Shown here piece after piece: positions 33,139 through 44,929 of a stretch of DNA of 64,000 bases (positions are counted from its first letter, which is position 1; each line of letters starts with the position of its first letter). Source of the stretch: Pardosa pseudoannulata (Eukaryota > Arthropoda > Arachnida > Araneae > Lycosidae); the NCBI GenBank assembly GCA_032207245.1, contig CM063502.1, positions 49,811,404-49,875,403 of the forward strand. The letters run 5' to 3'. The notes under the pieces are model-generated. The model searched no databases. It was not told the origin of the DNA and saw only the letters and a program-made list of their open reading frames with translations. A program made the position numbers and the translations under genes.

Positions 33139-34790
33139 ATAACTAAGTTATTTTTATATATTATTACTATGAATTCACTCTATTTATTTTTTATAAATAA
33201 GTTAATTATATTAGTCACCTTAAGATTGTAAATTTTAAATAAATCTTTAATGTTTGTTTGCTAATCAATACTATGCATATAATCAGGCGGAAGCCATTAT
33301 TAGAAACTCTGGAAATGCCGTTTCCCTAAACAATGTGGTACAAACGTTATCCTTTTTATTTATTTACCCTTCTTTCTTTATTTCGTACTCCCAATCTTTG
33401 TGTGCCGCCTCCAATACTCCACAAGCTGGAGCATCTGATGCACATGCGTAATGAAGGCCACTTAGAAGCGCTAGAACAAGAAGGAACCTTGCTTAAATAT
33501 ACACGCATTTATAACCTCCCATCCTCTTATTCTTGAGTCTACCTGCTGGCTATATTATGGCTTCTATCACATGTCGGGTGATTAAGACCCCAAGAAGCCC
33601 TCTGAGATTTAAGCAGTCAGTCAAATGCTTAATTAGACGTAAAATGTTTATTAAGCATTTCAATAAATCTTATCAATCAGTATATGTGTATCCTTAAAAT
33701 TTGTGAATAAAGTTCAGATAAATTTTAATAATATTTGTTTCTTAAGAAAAGTATAGATTCAAATTTTAATTTGGGTGTTTATTTCTGAATATACAATATT
33801 ATATAATGTGTTCGTTTATTAAATTATTGAGGTTAAGAGCTTTCAATATACAACTCACTTCTCATCATTGTAACAAGCATTGATATTAACTTAATCTGAT
33901 CACCTTTTCTTTAATTTTTCTTATAACTGAGGAATTTAAAAACACCTACACCCCAGAGTTCGGAAATTCTTAAATAACTCCAATTATTTGTGCTGCTTTG
34001 AACTTATTTTTATATTCCACTGTAGCATTTGAGTAGCGCCAGCTAAGAAATAACCAACTCCTTAGAGCGGTAGACTGCTACTACAGAGATGGTGCAGATA
34101 TGAAACGTGTGTCATAAATGACAAGCAACAAGCATTTCCAGACCTATTTGGTCAACGGTCATACCGTGCTGAAAATACTAGTTCTCTTCCAGATCTATTT
34201 GATGTTTTTCTACAGATCTCTCTCTTCATATGATTGAGTTAAGCTTAAAATTACAAGGTTTTGGCAAAGGTGTTTGCCAAAACTTTGGAATTAATAATGC
34301 ACTTATGTTTGGATGCATTATTTTTTTTTTAAGAAAACTTACAATTTTTAGCAAGATTTAGAAATTTGTAAGTATTGCTCTCGGTTAAAAAGTGTTTTGA
34401 GAAGACCACCACCACAAATGGAGTATATAATAAATAAATATACCTGCTTACCTATTTTTCTAGAGTGCCCGTAGGATATTTTTGTGTTCTCGTGCCATTT
34501 GATCATCGTTGTTGTCATTATTTTTTTTAATGCTGAAAAGTAATAAATAAATCTAAAAATAAATAATAAAAAACATCAGAACTATAGCTCATTTTTTTAC
34601 TAGGGCAGCAAACATCAAAAAGTTATGAATATTTCTATATATAACGCATCACCAAAGTTTAGCTAAGGTTTCCACCAATTTCGATATTTCTAGCTCAAAA
34701 GCATAATATCTTTTAGTTTTATATTCTCTTTTGTAACATATTTCAACTGAAAATGGCAGAAGTATGAATTGTTTCCATTACCTGTCGTCG

Positions 34791-35063
34791 TATGCATATA
34801 TTGTTAAAGAGTAGGGGAAGATCATCCAAAAAATTGTAACCATTGCTAAATTCCCTAGAACACGGGTGACCAACAAATCGATCACGATCAACTGGTCGAT
34901 GGCAAAGTGAATGGGAGGTGATATGTGAGAAAAATAGACTAGGGGTATAAATATATTAATTTTTATTCCTCTGTAATTGAACAACGAGAAAATCACCCGT
35001 AATTTAGCAATGGTTACAATTTTTTGGAGGATCTTCCCCTACTCTTTAACAATATATGCATAT
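34791..35063. repeat. inverted repeat with ~75-bp near-identical arms
   Basis: Left arm 34791-34869 and right arm 34993-35063 share GCATATATTGTTAAAGAG, TAGGGGAAGATC, TCCAAAAAATTGTAACCATT and ACGGGTGA in mirrored order. A TTAA lies inside both arms. The 123-bp loop includes a GATC-rich segment (CGATCACGATC). It is probably a MITE or a hairpin-forming repeat. Confidence 0.7.
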
Positions 35064-36919
35064 GTTATGGTATGACGGGCGATTTTCTAGCTGTTACGCC
35101 AAATTTGCACATAATGCCTCATGCTGATGAATTCTGTAATTTTTAAATATTCATTATTCAATTAATCAACGATTTCAAGTCATTTGTTTTTATTTAAAGA
35201 TATTATGCTTACATATTTATTACACCCCAGACTATACCACCGTGGCTATACCTCAGTAGTTTTAAAACGAAGATTAATTGTCGTAAGTACCTTGGTATGG
35301 TAAAAATGCAACGGTATTCATCCAAGGAATGTATCATTTAAACAAAAAACCTAACAACGAATCGTTTCTATTATTTGACCAAGAACATTCATTATTTTAT
35401 CCGGGATATTACTTTTCTGGTAATTATAATATACATAATACTTGTTTTAATTCGTGTTATAGTAACAAATATAAAACAAAATAAATCTACACAATATCCA
35501 CAAAATAAATTCTATTTTTAGCGGCTCTAAATAATTATTCACTAAAGAGTTAATCGATCATATGTGTAAAAACATGAAATAGATTTTTATTATCGATCCA
35601 AAAGATGTTTAAAATATTCCTTGCATTTAACGATTTATTACCAACCCCAGATTAAATCCCGTCTAACCCCCAATATCGACAAAAGTAAAAATTTTCAAGC
35701 TCCCAATTATTCACCAGGCAGTCAATCAATCATATAAATGAAAACACAAAAATAATATTTATTATTGGATTAATACATTCTTGGAGAAATCGTTACTGAA
35801 TCACAGATATGGGATATTATATTAGTAATTAGAAACGTAAAATTCGTATTTTATGCACAAGATAAGTTATTGTAAATGCATAAAATAATTTCCCTTTCTC
35901 GTGCTGCTTGCTATCCAGCATTCCTAATTCCTTTCCTAATTCCTATTGAAAATCGGTGGTTGTAACGTACACGATTGCACATCGCTAACGTTTACACCTG
36001 GTTTATATAAACATTACTACACGGAATGTAGAAATATCGTTAATTTTGGTGCCAGATATCTACACATTTTATATAGATAAATGAAGTACCACTGGAGTTA
36101 AGGTAGAAGTTTCCGAATTTTAACACGACAGTTCGCCATTATTGGCCATTACATCACTGCATCAATGTCAAACACTAGTTCATATATAAATACCGATGTT
36201 CTTGCGAGATTTATGTTACTGCATTTACTAAAGATAGATTATGATTACTTTTTAACTCCAATAAGGATCCTCAAAAAATGAGAAAGTAAATAAGAACAAA
36301 TAGATTTAGCAAGACAGAAAGACAATGTGTTTTCATTTTATTCCAACAGTGCAATAAATATCAGCTACAACTTAAGAATGAAAATCTGAAAATATAATAA
36401 ATTTTCATACTTATTTATAAAACTTTATTTTTTTAAAGCGGAGATTTTGTTCGTTTTTAATAACATATTTGTTTCGCATCTAAAGTTGCATGAAAATAAA
36501 TTGAGTTCAAAACTCAAATTATTGTTTTTCAATATTGATAACATTCCAAAAACTTGTGGTTAAATCCAGTTCACCTCCGAAAGAATATGCATTAATAATA
36601 TAAAGCCTGTGTATTTTGACTAAATTACTTTCAGGAATTCTTCACAAGTGATATTCTTATTCATTTATCCCCTCCCCCTTCCCCTAAAAAGAAAACTTTA
36701 AAAAATAATCAACAGTAATAAACAATCATTATAAATCATCAATAAATGAAAGAAATGATAAAAGTTCAACCAAAAATGAAAATAATGCATTAATAAAATA
36801 GGTGATATTTACAGATTTCAGAGTGGTTTCGGCAACGTTTAATTAACATTTCAAATGCAGACTTGTTTATGTTTAAACTGATGGTCCGTTTACAAAACAA
36901 TCAATCTTCCTCGAAATTT

Positions 36920-37062
36920 CAAGGTCTCATTAGCCCTCGTGTTGCAAAACAGTAGATCTTTGAACAGTAGATCAAAAGCAACCATCATCGTCAATTCCAT
37001 GGTTTGGTTTTGGTTAGGAGAGCTACAGTCAATTTACTGTTTTGCTATGAGAGGGATTTTCA
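36920..37062. mobile_element. SINE tail fragments
   Basis: Plus-strand GGTCTCATTAGCCCTCGTG...CAAAACAGTAGA near 36923-36956 and minus-strand TGGTTTGGTTTTGGTTAGGAG near 37000-37020 are tail pieces of the same SINE in opposite orientation. Confidence 0.55.
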
Positions 37063-37383
37063 TGATAAAAGGGCTTTTAGTAATTTTCCAGCAATATTGA
37101 TTTTCTCTCCTGTTTCAAAACTTTTCAGCAATTGTTGTGGGTTTGTACTTATAAAGAGCTGTTTTAAAAACATAAAAGGAACAGTAGTACATGAGTGATA
37201 CATCAAGGGATTTTGAAGGAATATGTTGTAAAGGTATAAATGCAATACCTGTCAACACAAAAATAGAGACCGATACAGTCTTTATTTTTTCGAGGAGTGC
37301 AGTGGTAGTTTTCGAAGTATGACTTGTAACGTGTTCTTGATGAATCTTCACTCTTTAAAAGTCATTGCGATAAAAAGGCAAAT

Positions 37384-37500
37384 GAAGGCCGAACGAGTAG
37401 TATGCTGCTCTCCAGTACAGAAGTTCCTGGGTTTTAATCCCTCAGCTGGCATGCATTTTTGGAATTGGTTTTAAGCATATGCTATGATCTCCTTATTCTT
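37384..37500 (+). mobile_element. degenerate SINE copy
   Basis: AGGCCGAACGAGTAGTATGC (box A region), TTCCTGGGTTTTAATCCC (box B region), CAGCTGGCATGCA and TTTTAAGCA follow in the SINE order with many changes. Confidence 0.5.
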
Positions 37501-38744
37501 TAGAAAAAGAAAAGAATAGCATGTCACTTTAATTCATTGAGAAAAAGAGAAGGAATTTCTTCTACAAATAATGGACTTGAAACTTTCTTCTCATTTTTTT
37601 TTTCACTCTTCTTGGTTTGAATATCCTATTGGAAGAAATCTTGCTGCAATCATAAGCATCTTGCTGAAACTTTTTTTTTTTTATGAAACCAGGTTAGTAC
37701 ATTTTTCTTCTCTTCGTTTTCGATAATAAATACCGCACCCCCTGTTTTTCTGCATTCATTTCGATAAGGTTCTTTGGCACCTGCGGCAGAAAACTGACGT
37801 GAGCCCCTAATACAAATACAATGGAAAAAATATAAATAAGTTTTATCTCTGTAGGATATATTCGGAATGAACTCAACTTACAGAATAAAAAATGACCAAC
37901 TTTATCCTTGTGCGTTTCATAGAGAGAAAATAAATTTATAATATTATTTTCCTAGTTTTAGCATCGATAATTTCGTCTTAGTTCAAGATGTTTTGGTACC
38001 TTTTTCAATACACAGTCGAGTTATATTCCCTAGGGGTTCTTGTACCAACAAGAAGCTTAGATATGATATTATCAGTTTCAAGAGCCGTTGCAAACAGGTA
38101 TAGAATGTTTATCAATACAATTACTAAATTTATGTATGTATATGCTTTCTAATTCTCTAATTTTAATTGATGAAATCCTTCTAAAACTTCAAATGAACTT
38201 ATTTTCTTGCAGTCTTTCAGTATTGAAATTTGAAACTTTACACTAGTGAAATAGCTATGACTTCATATGTATTTAAATAAGCAAGTTTTGAAATGGAAGG
38301 ACGACGGAAAAGGGTAAGGTTGGATGTAGGGGTGGTGAATGGGGTAAGTCGAAGGAAAGGGGTAAGTTCGGGGTAGGGATAGTGGAGGTGTTGGCGAAAG
38401 GGGTAGGGATAGGGTAGGGAGTAAAGAAAGGGTAGGGCAACGGAAAGAGTTTAGATTGAGGGTAGAAGAGTTATGGGGGAAAGGGGGAAAGAGTTGTTCG
38501 AAAAATTAAAGTCATAAAAAAATTTCTGTGTTCTAAAATTGAAAAAATGAACAATTTCAAGTTTCAATATGGTAGTCTAAATATTTTTAAATTCTTACAT
38601 TTTTGAAAAACCGAAGTCAGTAAAATATTCAAAACTTTCTTCTTCTCTGTTCTACTTTAAAAATAAAAATAAAGTCAAAGAAAGTTTCAAATTCCTACAT
38701 GGAGGAACACTGTAGGAGTATGGTAAAAGAAAGGGGTAGGGCTA

Positions 38745-39080
38745 GGATCAAACCCGCGGTTAGCCATTAAGCGATTTTGGTGAGACCGGCCCTAAGTTTG
38801 AAACTAAGGGCCGGTTTCACCAAAGTTGCTTCATGTCTAACCTCGATTAACCTATGGCGCCAACCAATGGTGGGAAGAAATTCTAAGGGCCAGTCTTACC
38901 AAAGTCTTATAGTGGCTAACCGTGATTAATCTCTGTGTAAACGGAAAATCGCGTCCCACGATTGGTTGGCGTCATGGATTAATCGCAGTTAGCTGTTAAA
39001 CGACTTTGTTGAGACTGGTACTAAGTTTAAAGTGAGTTTATAGCGGTTAGTCATTATACGACTTTTGTGAGACCGGCCCT
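38745..39080. mobile_element. cluster of GGGCCGG-type elements inside the fold-back spacer
   Basis: Three partial or nested units: 38745-38795 (right end, GTGAGACCGGCCC), 38809-38870 (left end, GGGCCGGTTTCACCAAAG...GGCGCCAACCAATGG), and 38886-39077 made of a left end (GGGCCAGTCTTACC), an inner unit, and a right end GTGAGACCGGCCC. All share the GATTAAT / GGTTAGC / AACGACTTT words of the 57.18-kb copy. Confidence 0.6.
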
Positions 39081-39170
39081 TAAAACAAAAATAAATTTAC
39101 AATTTTTTAATTAGTGGAGCCATAAAATTTTCTTTCGATTCTCGCGTTTAAAATTATCTAAAAAAGCTCA

Positions 39171-39204
<34 letters not shown>

Positions 39205-39217
39205 TTTTTTTTTTTTT
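39171..39217. repeat. poly-T run in the fold-back spacer
   Basis: Nearly uninterrupted T run of about 45 bp between the GGGCCGG cluster and the CRE-site MITE. It may be the tail of a minus-strand retro-inserted sequence, but nothing recognisable precedes it. Confidence 0.7.
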
Positions 39218-39313
39218 ACAATTCTAACTTTTGGTAAATTTTCGAATCATTCATTGAAATTTTTCTTTATCGATAATATATGTGATGTTTTCTATACATT
39301 AATTGGAGCTTAA

Positions 39314-39582
39314 GCCCTTACTCTGGGAGTTGCGGTTCGTACCGAACGTTCGTTGTGACGTCACCTTGACGTCAGATTGCGGAAATTTTGACAGCAAACG
39401 ATACTTCTGTACTTTGGGGGTTAAATGAGGAAATTTACAGCAACCTAAACTATCGGTAACTTTCCGCATGTAACCCCCAGAGTACCGAAATATCGTTTGC
39501 TGTCAAAATTTTCGCAATCTGACGTCAAGGTGACGTCACAACGAACGTTCGGTACGAACCGCAACTCCCAGAGTAAGGCCCC
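39314..39582. mobile_element. palindromic MITE carrying paired CRE-like sites
   Basis: Two arms of about 115 bp (39314-39425 and 39470-39582) are near-perfect inverted copies. Each starts CCTTACTCTGGGAGTTGCGG, has GAACGTTCGTTGTGACG and a TGACGTCACCTTGACGTCA block, then TTTTGACAGCAAACGAT. No coding frame. It lies in the spacer of the 2.9-kb fold-back. Confidence 0.8.
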
Positions 39583-40575
39583 TTGTGTAAAAGACAATAA
39601 AATAGAACTATCAAAATAATGATTAAGAGTACAACACAGAAACAGGAATAGGTAGGAATTTGAAATTTTTTCGACTTTATTTTTATTTTTAAAGTAGAAC
39701 AGACAAGAAAAATGTTTTGAATTTTTTACTGACTTTGATTTTTCAAAAACGTAAGAATTTAAAAATATTTAGTCTACCATATTGCAACTTGAAATTGTCT
39801 TGCTAATTTTTTCAATTATAGAACAGAGAGAATTTTTTTATGATTTTAATTTTTTGAACAACTCTTTCCCCCTTTCCCCTTGCCGTCAACTTACCCCATT
39901 CCCCACCCCTACCTCCAACCTTACCCTTTTCCGTCGCTCTTCCAATCCAAAACTTGTTAATTTAAATACATATGAAGTCATAGCTATTTCACGAGTTAAA
40001 GTTTCAAATTTCAATACTGAAAGACAGCCAAAAAATAAGTTCATTCAATAAGTTTTAGAAGGATTTCATCAACTAGAATTAGAGAATTAGAAAACATATA
40101 CATACACAAATTTAGTAACTGTATTGAGAAACATTCTATCCCTGTTTGCAACGGCTCGTGAAACTGATAAAATCATATCTAAGATTCTCGTTTTTATAAC
40201 AACGCCTAGGGAATATAACTCGACTGTGTATTGAGAAAGGTACCACAAACAGCTAGAACTACTCTGAAATCATCGATGCTAAAATTAGGAAAATAATTTT
40301 ATAAATACCTTTTCTCTTTATGAAACACACTAGGATAAAATTAGCCATTTTTTATTCTGTAAGTTGAGTTCATTCTTAATATATGCTACAGAGATAAAAC
40401 TTATTTATATTTTTTCCACAATATTTGGTAGTAGGAGCTCAAGTCAGTTTTTTGCCACAGGTGCCAAAGAACCTAGTTCCACCCTTGACTTGACCCCTGA
40501 GGATAGTCTTATCGAAATGAATGCAGAAAAACAGGGGAGAGGATATTTATTATCGGAAACGAAGAGAAAGAATTA

Positions 40576-40678
40576 GCGATTAATCGCTGTTTAAACTGAG
40601 AATTGCGTCCTACCATTGTTTGGCTCAGTGGGTTAATCGCGGTTAGCTGTTAAATGACTTGGGTGAGACCGGCCCTTA
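40576..40678. mobile_element. GGGCCGG-type element, right part
   Basis: GATTAATCGCTGTTTAAAC, TTGCGTCCTACCATTG, GGTTAATCGCGGTTAGC and GGTGAGACCGGCCC follow in the order of the 57.18-kb element. It abuts the right outer edge of the 2.9-kb fold-back. Confidence 0.6.
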
Positions 40679-41185
40679 GGATTCTATCTCAAAGTGCGTG
40701 TGGCAAATTAAGGCTGCATTGCTTAATTAGTGATTAGAACTAACCGAAGATCTTTGCAATTGAACTAGAGCGTTAATCTCCGTGAGACAGCATTGACTTT
40801 ACGATTAACTCTAATTGGCTACAATTTAGTGCATTGTCAATCTCTGATGAGTTATAACGATATGTCCAGCCCTTTGTTTTATTTTTTTCATAACATGAAA
40901 ATGGTTTCTATAAAGTTCTTTGCACTTTTGTTAATTTTGGTTTTCTCTAAATTTTGTTGATAGGTTAATATACTTGTGCAAGTTTTCTAAATAACTAAAT
41001 TTTTACCCCATCTCTCGACATTTGAAATCTGTTCTCAAACTTAACGATATGAGCTGCAAATGGTACAGAAAGTGGGGCATCAAGAGTTTTAAATGGATTT
41101 TAACAGTTATAAGAAGATTTAATTTGACGTTTTGTTATCTAATGATTAAATCCTTGTATGGTTTGTTGATAATCTATGGATATAG

Positions 41186-41334
41186 TACTCTGGACGTTTC
41201 GAATTGGTTCGCACGTTCATTGTGACATTACTTTGACGTCATCTTAATCATTTGCTCGCATATCAGCAAGCTGAAATCAAAGTGATGTCACAACGAACGT
41301 TCGAACCATCTCGCAACGTTCAGAGTAAGCCCCT
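41186..41334. mobile_element. decayed and shortened relative of the CRE-site MITE
   Basis: ACTCTGGACGTTTCGAA...GTTCGCACGTTC, TTTGACGTCA on the left and GATGTCACAACGAACGTTCG...CAGAGTAAGCCCC on the right match the 39.31-kb element with many changes. Confidence 0.6.
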
Positions 41335-44300
41335 ATGGCATCATGTTTTTTCTGCACTCATCAGTTCGTCGACTGGCATTCAGAGCTACGGGGTTCACTT
41401 TACTTTGATACACGAGGTTTCTGATGGCCGTGTATCAAACAGACATCTAAGGTAAATACACATTATTTTTTAAATTGGTTATGTCTTGTACTGTTTTCCC
41501 CGGATTAACATGGCTGAATCCCTTTAAGAGGATGTTAACTTTAAAAATATCGATTTGTTTAAATTGGCTAATATTATAGACATGGATGAGAAATTTGAAA
41601 TCTGTATCTTCGTTTTTTTAATTTATGCATATAAATTTATTTATGGGAACCTTCTTTTTTTAACTAATGTGCTCTATAAATGGTGTTTTTTTTTTATTTT
41701 TGTTTTCCTCCAAATTCCATGCATTCATATCCTAAAGTTATTCTACTTATTTTGTGTCAAAGATACAAGCGTAAAGTTTTGTATAAAGCCTTTGGTATAT
41801 CATATACGATAGCACTGTGAATAAACAAAAAGTGGCTTCATTATGTTATACACTAATGTAAAGAAAAAACTGTCAAAATGCTTGGTTTCACTGTATCAGT
41901 AATGTTTTTAGAAAATATAAATGTAGAAATATCTAAAAAAATCCTTTACAGATTTATAGGGAATTTAATAGACTCCAAAGAGAATTTTGAAGCAAAAATA
42001 TTAATTCTTGAGGTTTTAAAAACATCTTACAGATTCAAAAATGTACATGTTTCAATAGACTTTATTTTCTTGATCTGTATTAAATTGTATCCTAAAATGT
42101 AAAATGATTCCAATAATTACTGTACTACTTCGAATAAGGTTGTTTTCTCTTAAGAGTATCATGTCCCCTTAACTCTATGGGTGTTGGATGCATAAAATTT
42201 TATGCACCACAGCATGTCCATTATGTTTTTTCCGTGCTAGCTTAGCTGTACAATTCGTAATTTTGTTACAGTGTCTATGAATGAAATATTCGTAATGTTT
42301 TTTATTGCTTCACAGTCTGTCACGCTAATTTGAAAAGGCTTTATTTTAATGAATTCACTTTACAGAAATCACAGTAGCCATTATGCAAGTATATAATGTT
42401 ATCAATGTGGCATCGGGAAAGCTCATCTATTGCACTTTTCTTTCTTTTAATACAAGTAATTATTTGTTTTCTTAAAAACTTTAAAATGTAGATATTTTAA
42501 AGTTTTTACTTTATGTGTAAGTGATTTCCTTAAATCTCACCAAGAGATTGGAAACACTGTATATTCTTCATGAAGTTAACTTTTTTCTTGTAATTCACTT
42601 AATAAAAATTTAGTTATAAAATGTTCTGTTGGAGGCTTTTATAAATATCTCCAGCAATGCATAAATAACTATTCTCTTTTCATATTAATAGGCAGTATGT
42701 GTTTTTATGTGGCGATGCATTTTAACTTTGTTACAAGGTTAAATTCTGTAGATTTCTGTGTATTTTCTGTATTTTATAGAAAAATGTATAATAAGTTTTC
42801 ATTTTGAATTCATTAAGTATTTATGAGTATAAATAATTGTAACAAGAGTTTTTTTTATTAGTGTTTAACAACAAATTTAAGATTTGCTAGGTTTATACTT
42901 GGGTTAACAAACGGGATCTGAAAGAATTGTGTATTTTAGTTATTGTTTTCAAGGATCATTAATCTATAAACCAGTAGCCATTCAAAATTTAAAGAGCTAT
43001 CCAGATTTTATTTTCAGCTTGGAACCAAAAATTAACATTTAAAAACTATTAAGATAAGGGAGCTTTTTAAAAATATGATCGAACAGATTAAGCGAGGAAA
43101 GATGGTAACGCTTTGATCAATTTTTCACTTATTGGATCGACACCTGCTGCTTTAAATGCGCAGATGACATCTCGACAGTGTTCAGCATCATATTTATCCT
43201 CATAGAATTTGGTAATACATAACGAAGTGCACATTTTCAAAAGATTTTCTTCATGTACATTGCATTTACTTTGGAAATTTATCTTTATACTTTATCTCAA
43301 TTTCTTGCCCTTTTAAAAAATTTCTCTCTCCAAACACTAATAATCATTGGATTTCCTTAATTATTTGAATCCACTGTATCGTTATTTTGAAAAATATATT
43401 TTTATTTATTGATAATGATGTCCGTTAGTAGTGACCTGTTTTTTACTTATTGTATGATTTTTAGAACTGATTGGTCATCTGAAATCTTCCATGGCCTTAA
43501 CATGTGTGGGCCAAAACGTTTTTAATGGAAAATTCAAATTTCAGTAACTTTCTAATGTAATTCACTCGTTGGACTAACCCTAAAAGATTTTATACATTTA
43601 GAAATTTGATATTATTTATCTGTCAATTTTATGTTTAGGAGAACCAACACTAAAAAATAAATTTTCTCTAATAATTGAGATATTGTATGACTTATTTCGA
43701 TGCTTTTGAAAACATTTCACGTCTAATTGTACCCAATGGAGATTTATTAGTATATGTGTCTACTTCAAATGCACATATCTAACTAATCTCTTTTAGGTTG
43801 AATCTTTTTTCTATATTTCTAAAGGTATGTATTAGTTATTTTAATACTGCTTTCTTCACTGACATTTGATTGTTTTTATGTATGCCTCATTACAAATCCT
43901 ATCGAGTAAGGGTCGACCATTTTTGGAATAGAGTACCGAACTCCCCTTTCTATCGACTTCATGACTTACGAATTCGACGTAAACTTCCTGTCGACCTCAA
44001 TAAATTACCACCCTTGGGCTAATATTTATTTGTTAAGGATATAGTTGGACCACTCCCACAGTTGTCCCAATATAGTAGAGTATGAATCAAATCCATTCCG
44101 TAAGATCCAGAAAAATCAGTAAAAGAATGTTCCACTGGCTAGGATACTTATTTTATACTTTCAACCGACCATATTGTGTAGTGGTTAGTAGATTGTGCTC
44201 GGGCTCGATTCCGGAATAAGGCTTACCTTATGAGGGTACCCTGATAAGGCAGAAGAATGTTAAAGGCTGTAAACTGCAATTCAGAGTTATATTTTTCTGG

Positions 44301-44513
44301 TAGCCAAAAATTTTACTTTTTCTTTGCATCTGGTAATGCAGACATATATTAATGCCAAACACGGTTGGAAAGATGTTACTCACTTAGCATCACCAGGAAA
44401 ACACATATCGCTTAAGGAATGATCCCTAATCCAGAAGTCATCGGGACCACGAATCTATTTTACTTTCCATTAATGAACGCGGCTGATCTTTGCTCGAACT
44501 CGCAATCCTCTGG

Positions 44514-44692
44514 CCGAACGATGGCCGATTGGTTAGGGTGCTGGCCTTCGGTACCGGAGTTCGTGGGTTCGAATCCCACAGAGGCATGGATGTTCGTAGC
44601 CGTTCGGAATCGGCTTTAAGTTGTAGGTCCCGGTCTCATTAGCCCTCGTGTTGCAAAAAGTAGACCGTAGCACTCCAAACCTAACCAAACCA
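44514..44692 (+). mobile_element. full-length tRNA-derived SINE with target-site duplication
   Basis: Same family as the 25.27-kb copy. The T-arm GTGGGTTCGAATCCCAC is a perfect stem-loop and box A reads TGGCCGATTGGTTAGGGTGC. A 14-bp direct repeat TCGCAATCCTCTGG flanks it (44500-44513 and 44693-44706). Confidence 0.9.
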
Positions 44693-44929
44693 TCGCAATC
44701 CTCTGGTTTTAAGATCGGCGCCTTTGCAGACTGAGCTCCGTTATCAATTTAACGAAGGAAACTGACAGACTCATTACTATAGTGAGTTTCACTGCTGATC
44801 GCTAGGGAAAGAAACTATGAAATTGAACTGCGATGGAAGGTTGGGAGCTTTGTTGGGACAGTGTGAAAAAAAAGCCGCACTGCTTAGTTACTCCACTGTA
44901 AGTGAAACCGTTATTACAAATAGTTTAAC

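Larger units (their letters stand above)
33140..37690. other. no gene recognised; scattered repeats
   Basis: Apart from the inverted repeat at 34.79-35.06 kb and SINE fragments after 36.9 kb, I see nothing. A GC-richer patch at 33290-33560 has a 67-codon plus-strand frame without recognisable motifs. Confidence 0.4.
37700..40575. repeat. 2.9-kb fold-back: inverted repeat with ~1-kb arms
   Basis: Left arm 37700-38700 and right arm 39653-40575 align in reverse complement along their whole length. Landmarks: TCTTCGTTTTCGATAATAAA / TTATTATCGGAAACGAAGA; CGAGTTATATTCCCTAGG / CCTAGGGAATATAACTCG; GAAGTCATAGCTATTTC in both; ACTGACTTTGATTTTTCAAA / TTTGAAAAACCGAAGTCAGT-like. The arms differ by scattered changes and a G-rich expansion in the left arm. 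The ~950-bp spacer holds GGGCCGG elements, a poly-T run (39171-39217) and the CRE-site MITE. Short frames in the two arms (37876-37694 minus, 40364-40576 plus) are homologous to each other, but no known protein is recognised. Confidence 0.8.

Noticed and set aside
37115..37351. 78-codon minus-strand frame next to SINE fragments
   Set aside because: No recognisable motif, no splice signals, and it lies between repeat pieces.
38280..38490. G-rich GGGTAGG repeats considered as interstitial telomere
   Set aside because: Units are irregular and do not match TTAGG or TTAGGG arrays.
41252..41455. 67-codon frame ending at a GTAAAT donor-like site, considered as an exon
   Set aside because: Its first part is the decayed CRE-site MITE, and the mirrored copy near 48.45-48.56 kb does not keep the same frame.
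44514..44590. Possible functional tRNA gene with clear box A and box B
   Set aside because: The tRNA-like head continues into a conserved SINE body and tail, is flanked by target duplications, and has no proper acceptor stem.
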